64,000 bases of DNA. Source: an uncultured Collinsella sp. Its GTDB lineage: Bacteria; Actinomycetota; Coriobacteriia; Coriobacteriales; Coriobacteriaceae. Of this stretch, positions 52,772-60,453 are shown in pieces (the first letter of the stretch is position 1; every line of letters starts with the position of its first letter). The position numbers and the translations under genes are program-made. Location: NCBI GenBank assembly GCA_959020715.1, contig CAUESV010000001.1, positions 372,001-436,000 on the forward strand. The letters run 5' to 3'. The notes beneath the pieces are model-generated. The model saw nothing but the letters and a program-made list of their open reading frames with translations, ran no database searches and was not told where the DNA came from.

Positions 52772-52890
52772 TGCCGATTCCTTCCCACGATGAGCTGATG
52801 TTTGACACATAATCGATCCAATATGCCCCGCTAAAAAGAGGTGATAACGGGGTAATTAAATCGGAGGAGTTGGAGACAAGCCCACATCCA

Positions 52891-53085
52891 TCAGCGGATG
52901 CCGAGCTCATACTCCCGCTCGCGCTCAATATCATTCAGGTACTCATAATCTTCGGAGCTAAGCTCTAGATCATCTTGAGCGAACATGTAGTTCTCGGCCT
53001 TAGAACCAATACTGCAACCGTAGATGGTATTGAGATCGATATGGTCGGTATTGTCGTTGTAAAGGGGGAAAATTCTGCTGGTCAT
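52891..53085 (-). CDS. small acidic protein of unknown function
   Basis: 64 residues, acidic (LELSSEDYEYLNDIERERE). ATG 53085 has GAGAGG 9 nt upstream; a TTG two codons earlier is possible. Lower GC content than the neighbours, AT-rich surroundings. Lies between the CAP-domain gene and the PIWI-like operon, same strand as both. No family recognised. Confidence 0.55.
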   Translation of the reverse strand: MTSRIFPLYNDNTDHIDLNTIYGCSIGSKAENYMFAQDDLELSSEDYEYLNDIEREREYELGIR

Positions 53086-53238
53086 GCTCAAGTACCTCTC
53101 AACATAAACTGAAAACTCGTTTGCTTGGTCTCTTTTTGAGACCCCATCTGATGTGCTATGGCTGCAGTATATGTTCTCCCCTTTTACAATGCAAGCGTAA
53201 TTTCAAAAAGTTCTAGGAGCGATAATTGCGCAACACCA

Positions 53239-55134
53239 TCACTTGTCGCCACCGCCATCCTCTACCGCGCCCTCACGCGCAGCGCACTCGTTGAGATACT
53301 TGACCGGAATCGGCCACACGGACGGAGCCTTATAGCGCGAAAGGCCTATGTTGGCCAGCTGAACCAACAACTCAGACAAATCATCGCCGTCGAGTACCTC
53401 AATCGAACGCACGTGAATCGCAGTCGCCATATCCTCCTGGGTGCCGTTGTTGACGCCCACAAAATAGCAAGTCTTGCCCGCACGCTCGAACGTTCCAATG
53501 CCGTAATAAGGCGAGTTGTAGCTCTCGAAAATCTCTTTCTTACGCCCTGCTTTGCCTGTGAGCTGATGCTCACCCACCAGGGCCATAAAGTTATTGGAAA
53601 ACGTCGTCAGTCCCGTATCCCGCACGCGCGCAAGCATAGACTGCCCGTCCGCATGCACGTCAAAGACATAGGCGCCCTTATCGAGTTTGCCGTCCGCGGT
53701 CAGCAGATCGAGCTCCATCTCGTCCTCGGGACCATCCTCTGCCGAATGTGAGGCATAGCGCATGCCCCCATCCGCGCCAATCGCCAACGTAGCGATACGC
53801 GAATCCAGCTCAATCTTGTCCTTTGTTTTATGCGGCACATCGACCAAGCCACACACCGTCACCGACTCAATATCCAAAGCATCAAGATCAAACGCCGTCA
53901 CCCGCTCGTCGACAACATCCTGCTTTACCAGCAGTTCTTTGAGCATGGCGCCCAGGATCGCCTCTTGCGCATTGCGATCCTTTTGCTTTGGCGCCACCTT
54001 AAACAGTGGCTCGCACACATCCGGTGTCACGTGCTGTTCCACCACGCCAGCATGTAAGGCATAGCCGTCGTCCTCAGCAACCTCATTGGGCACAACGACA
54101 AGGTTCAGCGCCCGCGAATCCACGGCCCTTCCGCCATACGTTGCGCGAACGCCCCACGAGGAATCGTTAAGTCGATCGGCCAGCTGGCGCGCCACTTCGG
54201 CAAGCCCATTGCGCGCAAACGACACCACGATTCGCTGCCCCGCCATGCGCTCCGCAACCACGCGCGCGTACTCATCACCCTTGAGCACCTCGTAGAAACT
54301 CTTACGCGGGTATTCCATGAGCGTCACCCGGGCGAAGTCGCTGTAACGGCGTTCGAGAATCTGCAGCTCTCGATACAAAATGCCCTTCTTGGTATAGGCG
54401 ACCTTGTCCGCCTGGGCCGAGAACGTCAGATCACGGCGCTTGGACGGCTTGTCGCCCTTGGCTCGGCGCAGGATGTACTCGTCTTTTTGTTCGTGGGCAA
54501 GCACCATCGTCGCCACGGGCGATAGCCTGTAGCCCACTTGGCTCTTAATCTTTTCGAGCTCTTTCTCGTCACCTTGTGCCCTGCCAATAAGCACACGGCG
54601 CTTGGTAAACGTCCGAATCTTAAGATCAAAGGTGCAATCCTCATCGATAACGATTTCAACCGTTTCGATCTTGGCAGGTCCCCTTCCGTCGCTTTCGACA
54701 GCATCGCGGCGGGCACCCTTGGCGCTAATGACATACAGGTGCCCGGTGTCATTGGGAACTTCGTCCTCAATCCCCTCAAACTGAGAGCAGGAGTTGAACA
54801 GCAAGCGGAGCGCAACGTAATCGTCCAACTCGTTCCAATTAGTTTTAATCGGAACTATCTGCTCCTGATAAAGCGAGGCATTAAGGTCGCCCGTCTGCAC
54901 GCCCGCTTTGACCATCAGAAAGACGCGGTTGTCTGCAAGCTGCGTGAGCGCGACGACCTTGCCCGTCTGGCACACATCGGCCATAAAGTTCGCCACGGCA
55001 TGCTTGCCCGCATCGCCGACGTTGCACCAAAAGACCGAGTAGCGCTCCTCGGCAGCAGCGGCATCGAGCTGCAACACGAGCTCTGATACGGCGATGTCTC
55101 CCAAACCGCACGGCTGGTTATGCTTCGATTGCAC
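53239..55134 (-). CDS. candidate divergent PIWI-module (pPIWI-RE-like) protein
   Basis: 631 residues, unknown by any obvious motif at the N-terminus. Residues 240-420 alternate strands and helices like a MID domain and end in ALNLVVVPNE, EQHVT and AILGAMLKELLVKQ, similar to the PIWI entry helices. The next 200 residues resemble an RNase H fold: strand VTVCGLVDV with Asp432, then RIATLAIGADGGMRY, SMLARVRD, YYGIGTFERAGKTCYFVGV, and an end GLSRYKAPSVWPIPVKYLNE that looks like the terminal PIWI segment (lPvpl.yA). A full DEDx tetrad is not evident, so it may bind rather than cut. GTG 55134 has GGAGG 9 nt upstream and overlaps the helicase gene by 17 nt. The fit to pPIWI-RE rests on weak motifs plus the helicase/nuclease partner. 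Confidence 0.5.
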   Translation of the reverse strand: MQSKHNQPCGLGDIAVSELVLQLDAAAAEERYSVFWCNVGDAGKHAVANFMADVCQTGKVVALTQLADNRVFLMVKAGVQTGDLNASLYQEQIVPIKTNWNELDDYVALRLLFNSCSQFEGIEDEVPNDTGHLYVISAKGARRDAVESDGRGPAKIETVEIVIDEDCTFDLKIRTFTKRRVLIGRAQGDEKELEKIKSQVGYRLSPVATMVLAHEQKDEYILRRAKGDKPSKRRDLTFSAQADKVAYTKKGILYRELQILERRYSDFARVTLMEYPRKSFYEVLKGDEYARVVAERMAGQRIVVSFARNGLAEVARQLADRLNDSSWGVRATYGGRAVDSRALNLVVVPNEVAEDDGYALHAGVVEQHVTPDVCEPLFKVAPKQKDRNAQEAILGAMLKELLVKQDVVDERVTAFDLDALDIESVTVCGLVDVPHKTKDKIELDSRIATLAIGADGGMRYASHSAEDGPEDEMELDLLTADGKLDKGAYVFDVHADGQSMLARVRDTGLTTFSNNFMALVGEHQLTGKAGRKKEIFESYNSPYYGIGTFERAGKTCYFVGVNNGTQEDMATAIHVRSIEVLDGDDLSELLVQLANIGLSRYKAPSVWPIPVKYLNECAAREGAVEDGGGDK

Positions 55135-58100
55135 GGCCGATCGCCTCCATCATCTCCAAATTGATTGCACCGTCGGCGGCCATATAAGGAACGGAGAACA
55201 CAGTCCCCTCAGCATCGAGTGCCTTGGGCACGCACTCAAGCGCTGCCTCATCAGCCAAAACGTTGACGATTAGCAGGCGTTTCGCCCCAACCTTTTGAGC
55301 CTTCGCCCTAAAGCGCTCGGCATCCGACGCCTCGCGACCGTCGCGAACATAAGCGATATAGGCACCGATGCGATAGTGCTTAAAATCGATCCATACCCCG
55401 GTCGTGTTGCCAGCAGCATCGAGCACCTCAAAGTCGCCACCTGTCTCGGCGTGTGCCGCATCGCCACGCGTAAGCGAATAGCGGCCGTCGTAATATGCCT
55501 CAAAGATTGCCCTTCCGGCAGATTCTCCCAGCTCACCCAGGTAGACCGCCTGGAACATATAGGGCGTCATGTGCGCCGTCGCCGCCGGCTGCAGCGTTGT
55601 GGGCACCCCGTCGCTCGACCAACGCTCACGCACTTCGCGAATTGACAGCAGCTCGGGTACGCGCGCCGCCGCCTGGCTCACCTGGCGAACCGTCGCGCCC
55701 TTTAAGCCCTCCTTGCAGTGGCAACGATCCTCCAGACGAGCAGCAATCTGCTCGACGGGCTCACCATCGTAGCTAGGGAATTCAAAGTGCGGCACCTTGC
55801 ATGCCCCGCCTTCTGCATAGGCATAGCCATTTGCAGCATGCGACATGCGCAGCGCGGTACTCCGGCGCTCTGGGTATTGCGCGAGATCTTCCCACGGCAG
55901 GCAAAAATGATGCAGGTAAAAGTCGCGCTCGCCATCAAAAGCAGTGAGATCTTCGTCCCCGGCGTTTAGCGAGGTAACTTTCCACGCCAGCTTTTCGTGC
56001 TTTTGCTTGGCAAGGTTGTTCCTAAAGGCGGCAAGGTTCTGCTGCTTAACGGCAGCGTGTTCCTTGTTGTCCGTCATATGGTTGTTGGCAGCGGCGCAGG
56101 CACCAACCACCTGCTCAAGCTCGTAGCCCATCGGCAAATCATGCAAGAACGAAAAGTTGCAATCGTTCGCAATCTCGCGGTCGAGCAGCACCTGCACGCA
56201 AGGCATCTTTACACTCGTGCGCATCAGGCGACCCACAGCCTGTGCCACAATGCGAGCGCCTTCGACCTGATAAGAGAGGGTGTCGCGCACCGGCAGGCTC
56301 TTATTAACGCCAGATAGAAGCATCCGTACGTTCCGGCGCTTTTGAGTAAACGGAACCTCGCCGCGCGCTACCAGTTCCTCCTGCTCCACCACGCCAAGTA
56401 GCGCCTGCTGGACAAACTTATTTGAGTTGATCTCCACTCCCCAGGTCAAACGACTTGTGGGCGACTCGATATATAAGAAATCAAGATCCATCTTGGGGCG
56501 ACGGTCGGCATTTTCAAAGCCGCAATCGACCTGATGAACCATGTCGCACAGATTCTCCGGCACCTTGTATTTGAGATTCTTGGAAAAGCCACCGGCCGAA
56601 AGATTGATAAACATCAGGGTCGGCTGGCCCAGCTCGAGACGTTTTTGAGCGCCACGCCAACCTGCATCCCATTCCGCAGCGTTAAAGCACGGCACCATGT
56701 CCTTGGCGGCCTCAAGCGATTTCTCGTACGACATCTCGGGGCACTTGATGTTTCTAATCACCAGCTCCGCGACAATCTCGCGCGCAAGATCCAGCGCCAG
56801 ACTATTGAATTCGCCATGGTTTCCCATGTGGCGCGTGGTAAAAACGGCTCCCGCCCGTTGCTCGTTACGCGCCACACCACGGGCCCAAGTACTCACGGCA
56901 ACAAGCGTCTTGCTCAGGCGCTTCAGCTCAAACTCGATGCTCTTGGCGTCGCTCACGCCCACCCTGTCAGCAATCTTTAAGCGCAAGCGCACCGCAAGTC
57001 CCTCACTCACGCCAATCCCGTCAAAGAACCGCATCGCGCGCTCGTACACCTCGTCGGGCGACACAATGATGCCGCCAAAGGCGCCGCCTGCCAGCGCGAC
57101 CATGCCGGCAATTTCCTTGGACTCATCCACCCAGGCAATATCGACGTCGTACTCCTTCGCAGCCTGTTTGTTAAACAGCTTAGTCTGTCGCACGATTTCC
57201 TGGTTGAGCTCGCCAATCCAAGCGTCCTTGCGAACCACGCCATGAACCTCGTCAAGGTAATCGAGGTTGAAGTTTTTGACGGTCGGCGCACTCCATGTTG
57301 CGCTCATGCACACGCAAGGCGCTTTGGCGGCAATGGAGGCAAGGTAGGCCTCGGGCATGCGCTCAATGCCGTGGCTGGTTAGGTACGTGGTAAACATGTG
57401 CTCGATGGTGGTTTCCATCACTAGATAATCGACACCACGCGCATACATCGAGTCGTCGGCGGCATCGATCTCGTCATTCTTACGATCTTTAAAGAACAGC
57501 GCCAGCATCAACGAATCCCAAAAATACTTCTCGCTGGTCTGGTTGTTCCTAATGCCCAGGGCATCGATGATGTTCTTGCGCGAAAGGTCGTCCTTGTACG
57601 AAATGCTGCCGTAGTACAGCTTGTCCATAAGCGTGGCGCAACGGGCGAGATGACCCACCACCATCCTGACCAGACCGCGTGCACGACGCACCGCCTTGCT
57701 GACGGTTTGCTGCCCACTCCCTCCGCGAGTGATAATCATATTGCGAGTACCGCCCTCATTGAGTTTGAAGCGCAACGGATTCGCCGAGTTGTCGCCCACC
57801 GAAATATCGTCGCTGCCAAACAGATGTCGACCGGAGAGCTGCTCTTCTTTCGCCTCGTCAGACAGCGCAAAAGGCGGACGCAGTTTCATGTCCTTAATAC
57901 AAGAGGCGAGTGCCTTTTGAATTTTCTTGGCATCCTTGGCGATTTCTTCGGCATCTTCCTCTACGCTCGCCCGCGAAACCCTGTTCCTCTCGGCGTTTGA
58001 CCCTTTGTGATCGCCCGACGTGGAAGCGTGCGTATAGACCGCCATCCATTGATCTCGATTCCCCAGTAGCAAGGGGTCCACCACACCGCCGTTAAAATGA

Positions 58101-59050
58101 CGATCGAGGATACGCAATACTTCGTCCGGTTGAAACGTCACGGGATCGTCTGTCAGCGTCGACAGTATGTCGGCCTTCATGTGGTCGATTTCATCAAAGA
58201 TAAACAGGCCCTTCTCGGCAGCCATTGCGTTAAAGAGCACAACGCCTGCACCGGTCACTGTATCGATCCTATTGATGAGCTTTTGCGGCGTCAGGGCAAT
58301 CACATGCGGTATGCTCTCGTCATTGAGCAGGGCAGACGGCCAAATCTGGGGGATCACCTCCATGCCGCGCGTGATGTTTTTGAGCTCGTGGCTCACAGCC
58401 CAACGCAAGCTCGCATCCGCCGACGATAGCTTGTCGCGAAGGGCGGGGGTCAAACGGTCTGCAACACCTCCCAGACGATTTCGAGTGTCAAGGATGCCCA
58501 AAAGGTCATCGGCGATCTCCATCGCGTTGCCCCACGCTCGCTTAATGATGCGATGAGAGCTCTCGTCGTCCGCCTCGATGGGACACGGAATGTCGCGCAC
58601 GCCCACGGCGCCCTTACCGCGCGTAGTCTCAATCCAATGCAGGATGTTATCGCCCGCACGCGGAAGATCGAACACCATGCGCTGCGCGGCATCGCCATCC
58701 ATGCCCTGTTCAACCAGCAATTTGCGCACGCTCGCAACGTAGTTGTCGCGGTTGTCCTTACCCGGCACCACAAACACCAGGTAACGACGGCCCGGGCACT
58801 TGTTAAAACAGCCCGAATCGTCCCAGCCACCGGCGATGAGGTCGGCTGTGACCTGCTCGGCCGTATAGTTTTTACCCGAGCCCGTCGTGGCGCCCAAAAA
58901 GTACAGGCCATTGTTGCCCTGATCCTTGGGGGCAAACAGCGCACGCTCAAAAAACTCGCGCATCGCCTTTTGACGTGCAAGATAGGGAGCGAGCTCCTTG
59001 TCGTCCGCAGACGACGGATTCGATTGGCAGTTGAGATCCCACATAGCCAT
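55118..59050 (-). CDS. DinG-like superfamily 2 helicase fused to C-terminal PD-(D/E)XK nuclease
   Basis: 1310 residues (numbered from ATG 59050, which has GGAGG 7 nt upstream). Walker A GATTGSGKNYT near 53, DEIDH box near 286 inside GLFIFDEIDHM, motif III CVCMSATWSAP near 579, motif V-like NLSAGGFSKNLKY near 816 and motif VI AQAVGRLMRTS near 936, spread over 900 residues as in DinG/XPD-type SF2 helicases with large insertions. The last 130 residues have the restriction-endonuclease signature: FEVLD, then WIDFKHY (Asp1222-x-Lys1224) and a later Lys-rich helix with LLIVNVLAD. The family in pPIWI-RE systems carries a DinG helicase and a separate REase; here they are one chain. Likely nucleic-acid unwinding plus cutting in an anti-phage role (inference). 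Confidence 0.75.
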   Translation of the reverse strand: MAMWDLNCQSNPSSADDKELAPYLARQKAMREFFERALFAPKDQGNNGLYFLGATTGSGKNYTAEQVTADLIAGGWDDSGCFNKCPGRRYLVFVVPGKDNRDNYVASVRKLLVEQGMDGDAAQRMVFDLPRAGDNILHWIETTRGKGAVGVRDIPCPIEADDESSHRIIKRAWGNAMEIADDLLGILDTRNRLGGVADRLTPALRDKLSSADASLRWAVSHELKNITRGMEVIPQIWPSALLNDESIPHVIALTPQKLINRIDTVTGAGVVLFNAMAAEKGLFIFDEIDHMKADILSTLTDDPVTFQPDEVLRILDRHFNGGVVDPLLLGNRDQWMAVYTHASTSGDHKGSNAERNRVSRASVEEDAEEIAKDAKKIQKALASCIKDMKLRPPFALSDEAKEEQLSGRHLFGSDDISVGDNSANPLRFKLNEGGTRNMIITRGGSGQQTVSKAVRRARGLVRMVVGHLARCATLMDKLYYGSISYKDDLSRKNIIDALGIRNNQTSEKYFWDSLMLALFFKDRKNDEIDAADDSMYARGVDYLVMETTIEHMFTTYLTSHGIERMPEAYLASIAAKAPCVCMSATWSAPTVKNFNLDYLDEVHGVVRKDAWIGELNQEIVRQTKLFNKQAAKEYDVDIAWVDESKEIAGMVALAGGAFGGIIVSPDEVYERAMRFFDGIGVSEGLAVRLRLKIADRVGVSDAKSIEFELKRLSKTLVAVSTWARGVARNEQRAGAVFTTRHMGNHGEFNSLALDLAREIVAELVIRNIKCPEMSYEKSLEAAKDMVPCFNAAEWDAGWRGAQKRLELGQPTLMFINLSAGGFSKNLKYKVPENLCDMVHQVDCGFENADRRPKMDLDFLYIESPTSRLTWGVEINSNKFVQQALLGVVEQEELVARGEVPFTQKRRNVRMLLSGVNKSLPVRDTLSYQVEGARIVAQAVGRLMRTSVKMPCVQVLLDREIANDCNFSFLHDLPMGYELEQVVGACAAANNHMTDNKEHAAVKQQNLAAFRNNLAKQKHEKLAWKVTSLNAGDEDLTAFDGERDFYLHHFCLPWEDLAQYPERRSTALRMSHAANGYAYAEGGACKVPHFEFPSYDGEPVEQIAARLEDRCHCKEGLKGATVRQVSQAAARVPELLSIREVRERWSSDGVPTTLQPAATAHMTPYMFQAVYLGELGESAGRAIFEAYYDGRYSLTRGDAAHAETGGDFEVLDAAGNTTGVWIDFKHYRIGAYIAYVRDGREASDAERFRAKAQKVGAKRLLIVNVLADEAALECVPKALDAEGTVFSVPYMAADGAINLEMMEAIGRAIEA

Positions 59051-59183
59051 GGTCAAACCTCCGATTTAGTTGTTACACGTGTTTGATACCATCCCGTGCG
59101 GACAAAACTCGCGCTGGGCGGTCAAGGCGGCGGCGTCCATGCCGCTTGAGAGAAGAAAGAAAGGAAAGAGGAGCAGTCAGCGA

Positions 59184-59360
59184 CTACTCGCACGAAGCGA
59201 GCAGTTTCTTAAGATCGCACTCCAACGCCTCGCGCTCTTTGGCATCGATCACTGCAAGGGCGACACGCATCAGGGATGCATCGGCGGCAGACTCCTGAAC
59301 CTGGTCGGGGCGCTTGCTAAAGCTTTTCCCGGCAGCCTTCCGATCGGTCGCGCCGTTCAG
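59184..59360 (-). CDS. possible small protein between accessory gene and helicase
   Basis: A 58-codon frame from a CTG (59360) to TAG 59184-59186, 8 nt after the previous stop; only its last 28 codons begin with an ATG (59270). It ends in AKEREALECDLKKLLASCE, a plausible amphipathic helix. No good ribosome binding site. May be real because the operon is otherwise tightly packed, but could be chance. Confidence 0.3.
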   Translation of the reverse strand: MNGATDRKAAGKSFSKRPDQVQESAADASLMRVALAVIDAKEREALECDLKKLLASCE

Positions 59361-59368
59361 TGCGGTGG

Positions 59369-59989
59369 CTAAAGATTGTCATCGGACTTTGCGCTGGCTT
59401 TGGCCGCCTCTTCGCCCGCGATCAGGTCCTTAACCGTTATATACGCACTGTACGTAGCATCCTCGATCTTTTCCAAAACATCATCAGGGTCGCAAGTGCC
59501 CCAAGTTTCTTCGAGGACTCGAGCCAATCCCCAAGCAGCGCTGAGCAGGACGTCAACGTCCTTTAGATCTAAATGATCGACCGTAAAGGGATAGTCCGCG
59601 CACTCCAGTAGATACGTGTCAACTGCGCCAATTGCCTCAGCCACGTATGGCTCAAGATCGCAATGGGGTTGGAGGGCGCACAGCGCCTTGTGCGGATCGG
59701 TCGGCTCGATCCAATACAGCGTTGTCGCATCCTCGCATTTCTCGAGCGGATAACGCTCAACCGCCTTCTCCCAACTTTCATACCAAGGATCGGCATCGCC
59801 GTCCGTCATCGACCTGCAAAGATCAATCGCCGCAGAAACAGTCGCACACGAGCATCTATAACTGGCGCCTTTCCTAAAATCATCATTGAGCTCGTCGTCG
59901 CCAGACAGCCTCGCCTCCATGATCAGAAACGGGCCGTCATCATCTGTAATGCTCATGGGATAGTTGTCACATTCGTAGTACGGATACAT
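59369..59989 (-). CDS. acidic accessory protein of the PIWI-like operon
   Basis: 206 residues, strongly acidic: Asp and Glu clearly outnumber Lys and Arg (rough count 45 to 17). Opens MYPYYECDNYPMSITDDDGP. Helical second half (LLSAAWGLARVLEETWG, DVLEKIEDATYSAYITVKDL). ATG 59989 has GGAG 5 nt upstream. No known family. Possible roles include a regulator or DNA-mimic-like partner of the nuclease complex (speculative). Confidence 0.55.
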   Translation of the reverse strand: MYPYYECDNYPMSITDDDGPFLIMEARLSGDDELNDDFRKGASYRCSCATVSAAIDLCRSMTDGDADPWYESWEKAVERYPLEKCEDATTLYWIEPTDPHKALCALQPHCDLEPYVAEAIGAVDTYLLECADYPFTVDHLDLKDVDVLLSAAWGLARVLEETWGTCDPDDVLEKIEDATYSAYITVKDLIAGEEAAKASAKSDDNL

Positions 59990-60017
59990 TTTGTCTCCAA
60001 TCAACCGTTCGGTCACA

Positions 60018-60344
60018 TTAACAAGCAATATCAAAACCGCGCTCACGCGGAGGGTTGTCGTCCTCGATCCATTCGAGCCCGTCGTTCTCATCGATTCCGG
60101 CATCGGGGACTGACGACCATCTGAACTCGAAACCAAGCTGGTCAAGCTCATCGACTCGCTCACTGATTACTCCGTACGCATCCAACGCATTCTCGAAATC
60201 CTCCGAAGACACATAGCCGCGCTCGCACTGCTTGCGCATCTGGTGCAAACGACCCATGGCGGCAGCGATGATCTCGCGAAGAACGATAACCTCGCGCTCG
60301 CATACATCGATGTTTCCTTTGTTGAGCTTGATGCAATCGGACAT
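60018..60344 (-). CDS. small helical protein at the head of the PIWI-like operon
   Basis: 108 residues, predicted helical hairpin (EVIVLREIIAAAMGRLHQMR, FENALDAYGVISERVDELDQ) with an acidic tail. ATG 60344 has GGGAGG 5 nt upstream. Stop lies 28 nt before the next gene. First gene of the minus-strand operon; function unknown. Confidence 0.55.
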   Translation of the reverse strand: MSDCIKLNKGNIDVCEREVIVLREIIAAAMGRLHQMRKQCERGYVSSEDFENALDAYGVISERVDELDQLGFEFRWSSVPDAGIDENDGLEWIEDDNPPRERGFDIAC

Positions 60345-60453
60345 AACGGCCTCCCTGGTTTTAAGCCTTTTCGCTTGATTCCATTGAACAGCCGCAAACA
60401 GCCGCGTAATATGACTTTTATCGGGTTTTAAATTTTGGCTGTTTGGAGCATTA
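60345..60453. promoter_or_regulatory. divergent promoter region of the defence genes
   Basis: 109 AT-rich bases between divergent genes. AACAGCCGC is repeated at 60387-60395 and 60397-60405, and GGCTGTT near 60437 is its inverse, a possible operator set. Good -10/-35 boxes are not obvious; TAATAT at 60408-60413 may serve one strand. Confidence 0.4.

Noticed and set aside
59161..59215. Resemblance of GGAAAGAGGAGC...GCGACTACTCGC to the structured element at 40321-40360
   Set aside because: Only the purine run and a short hairpin match; outer and inner stems are missing, and it overlaps a possible small gene end.
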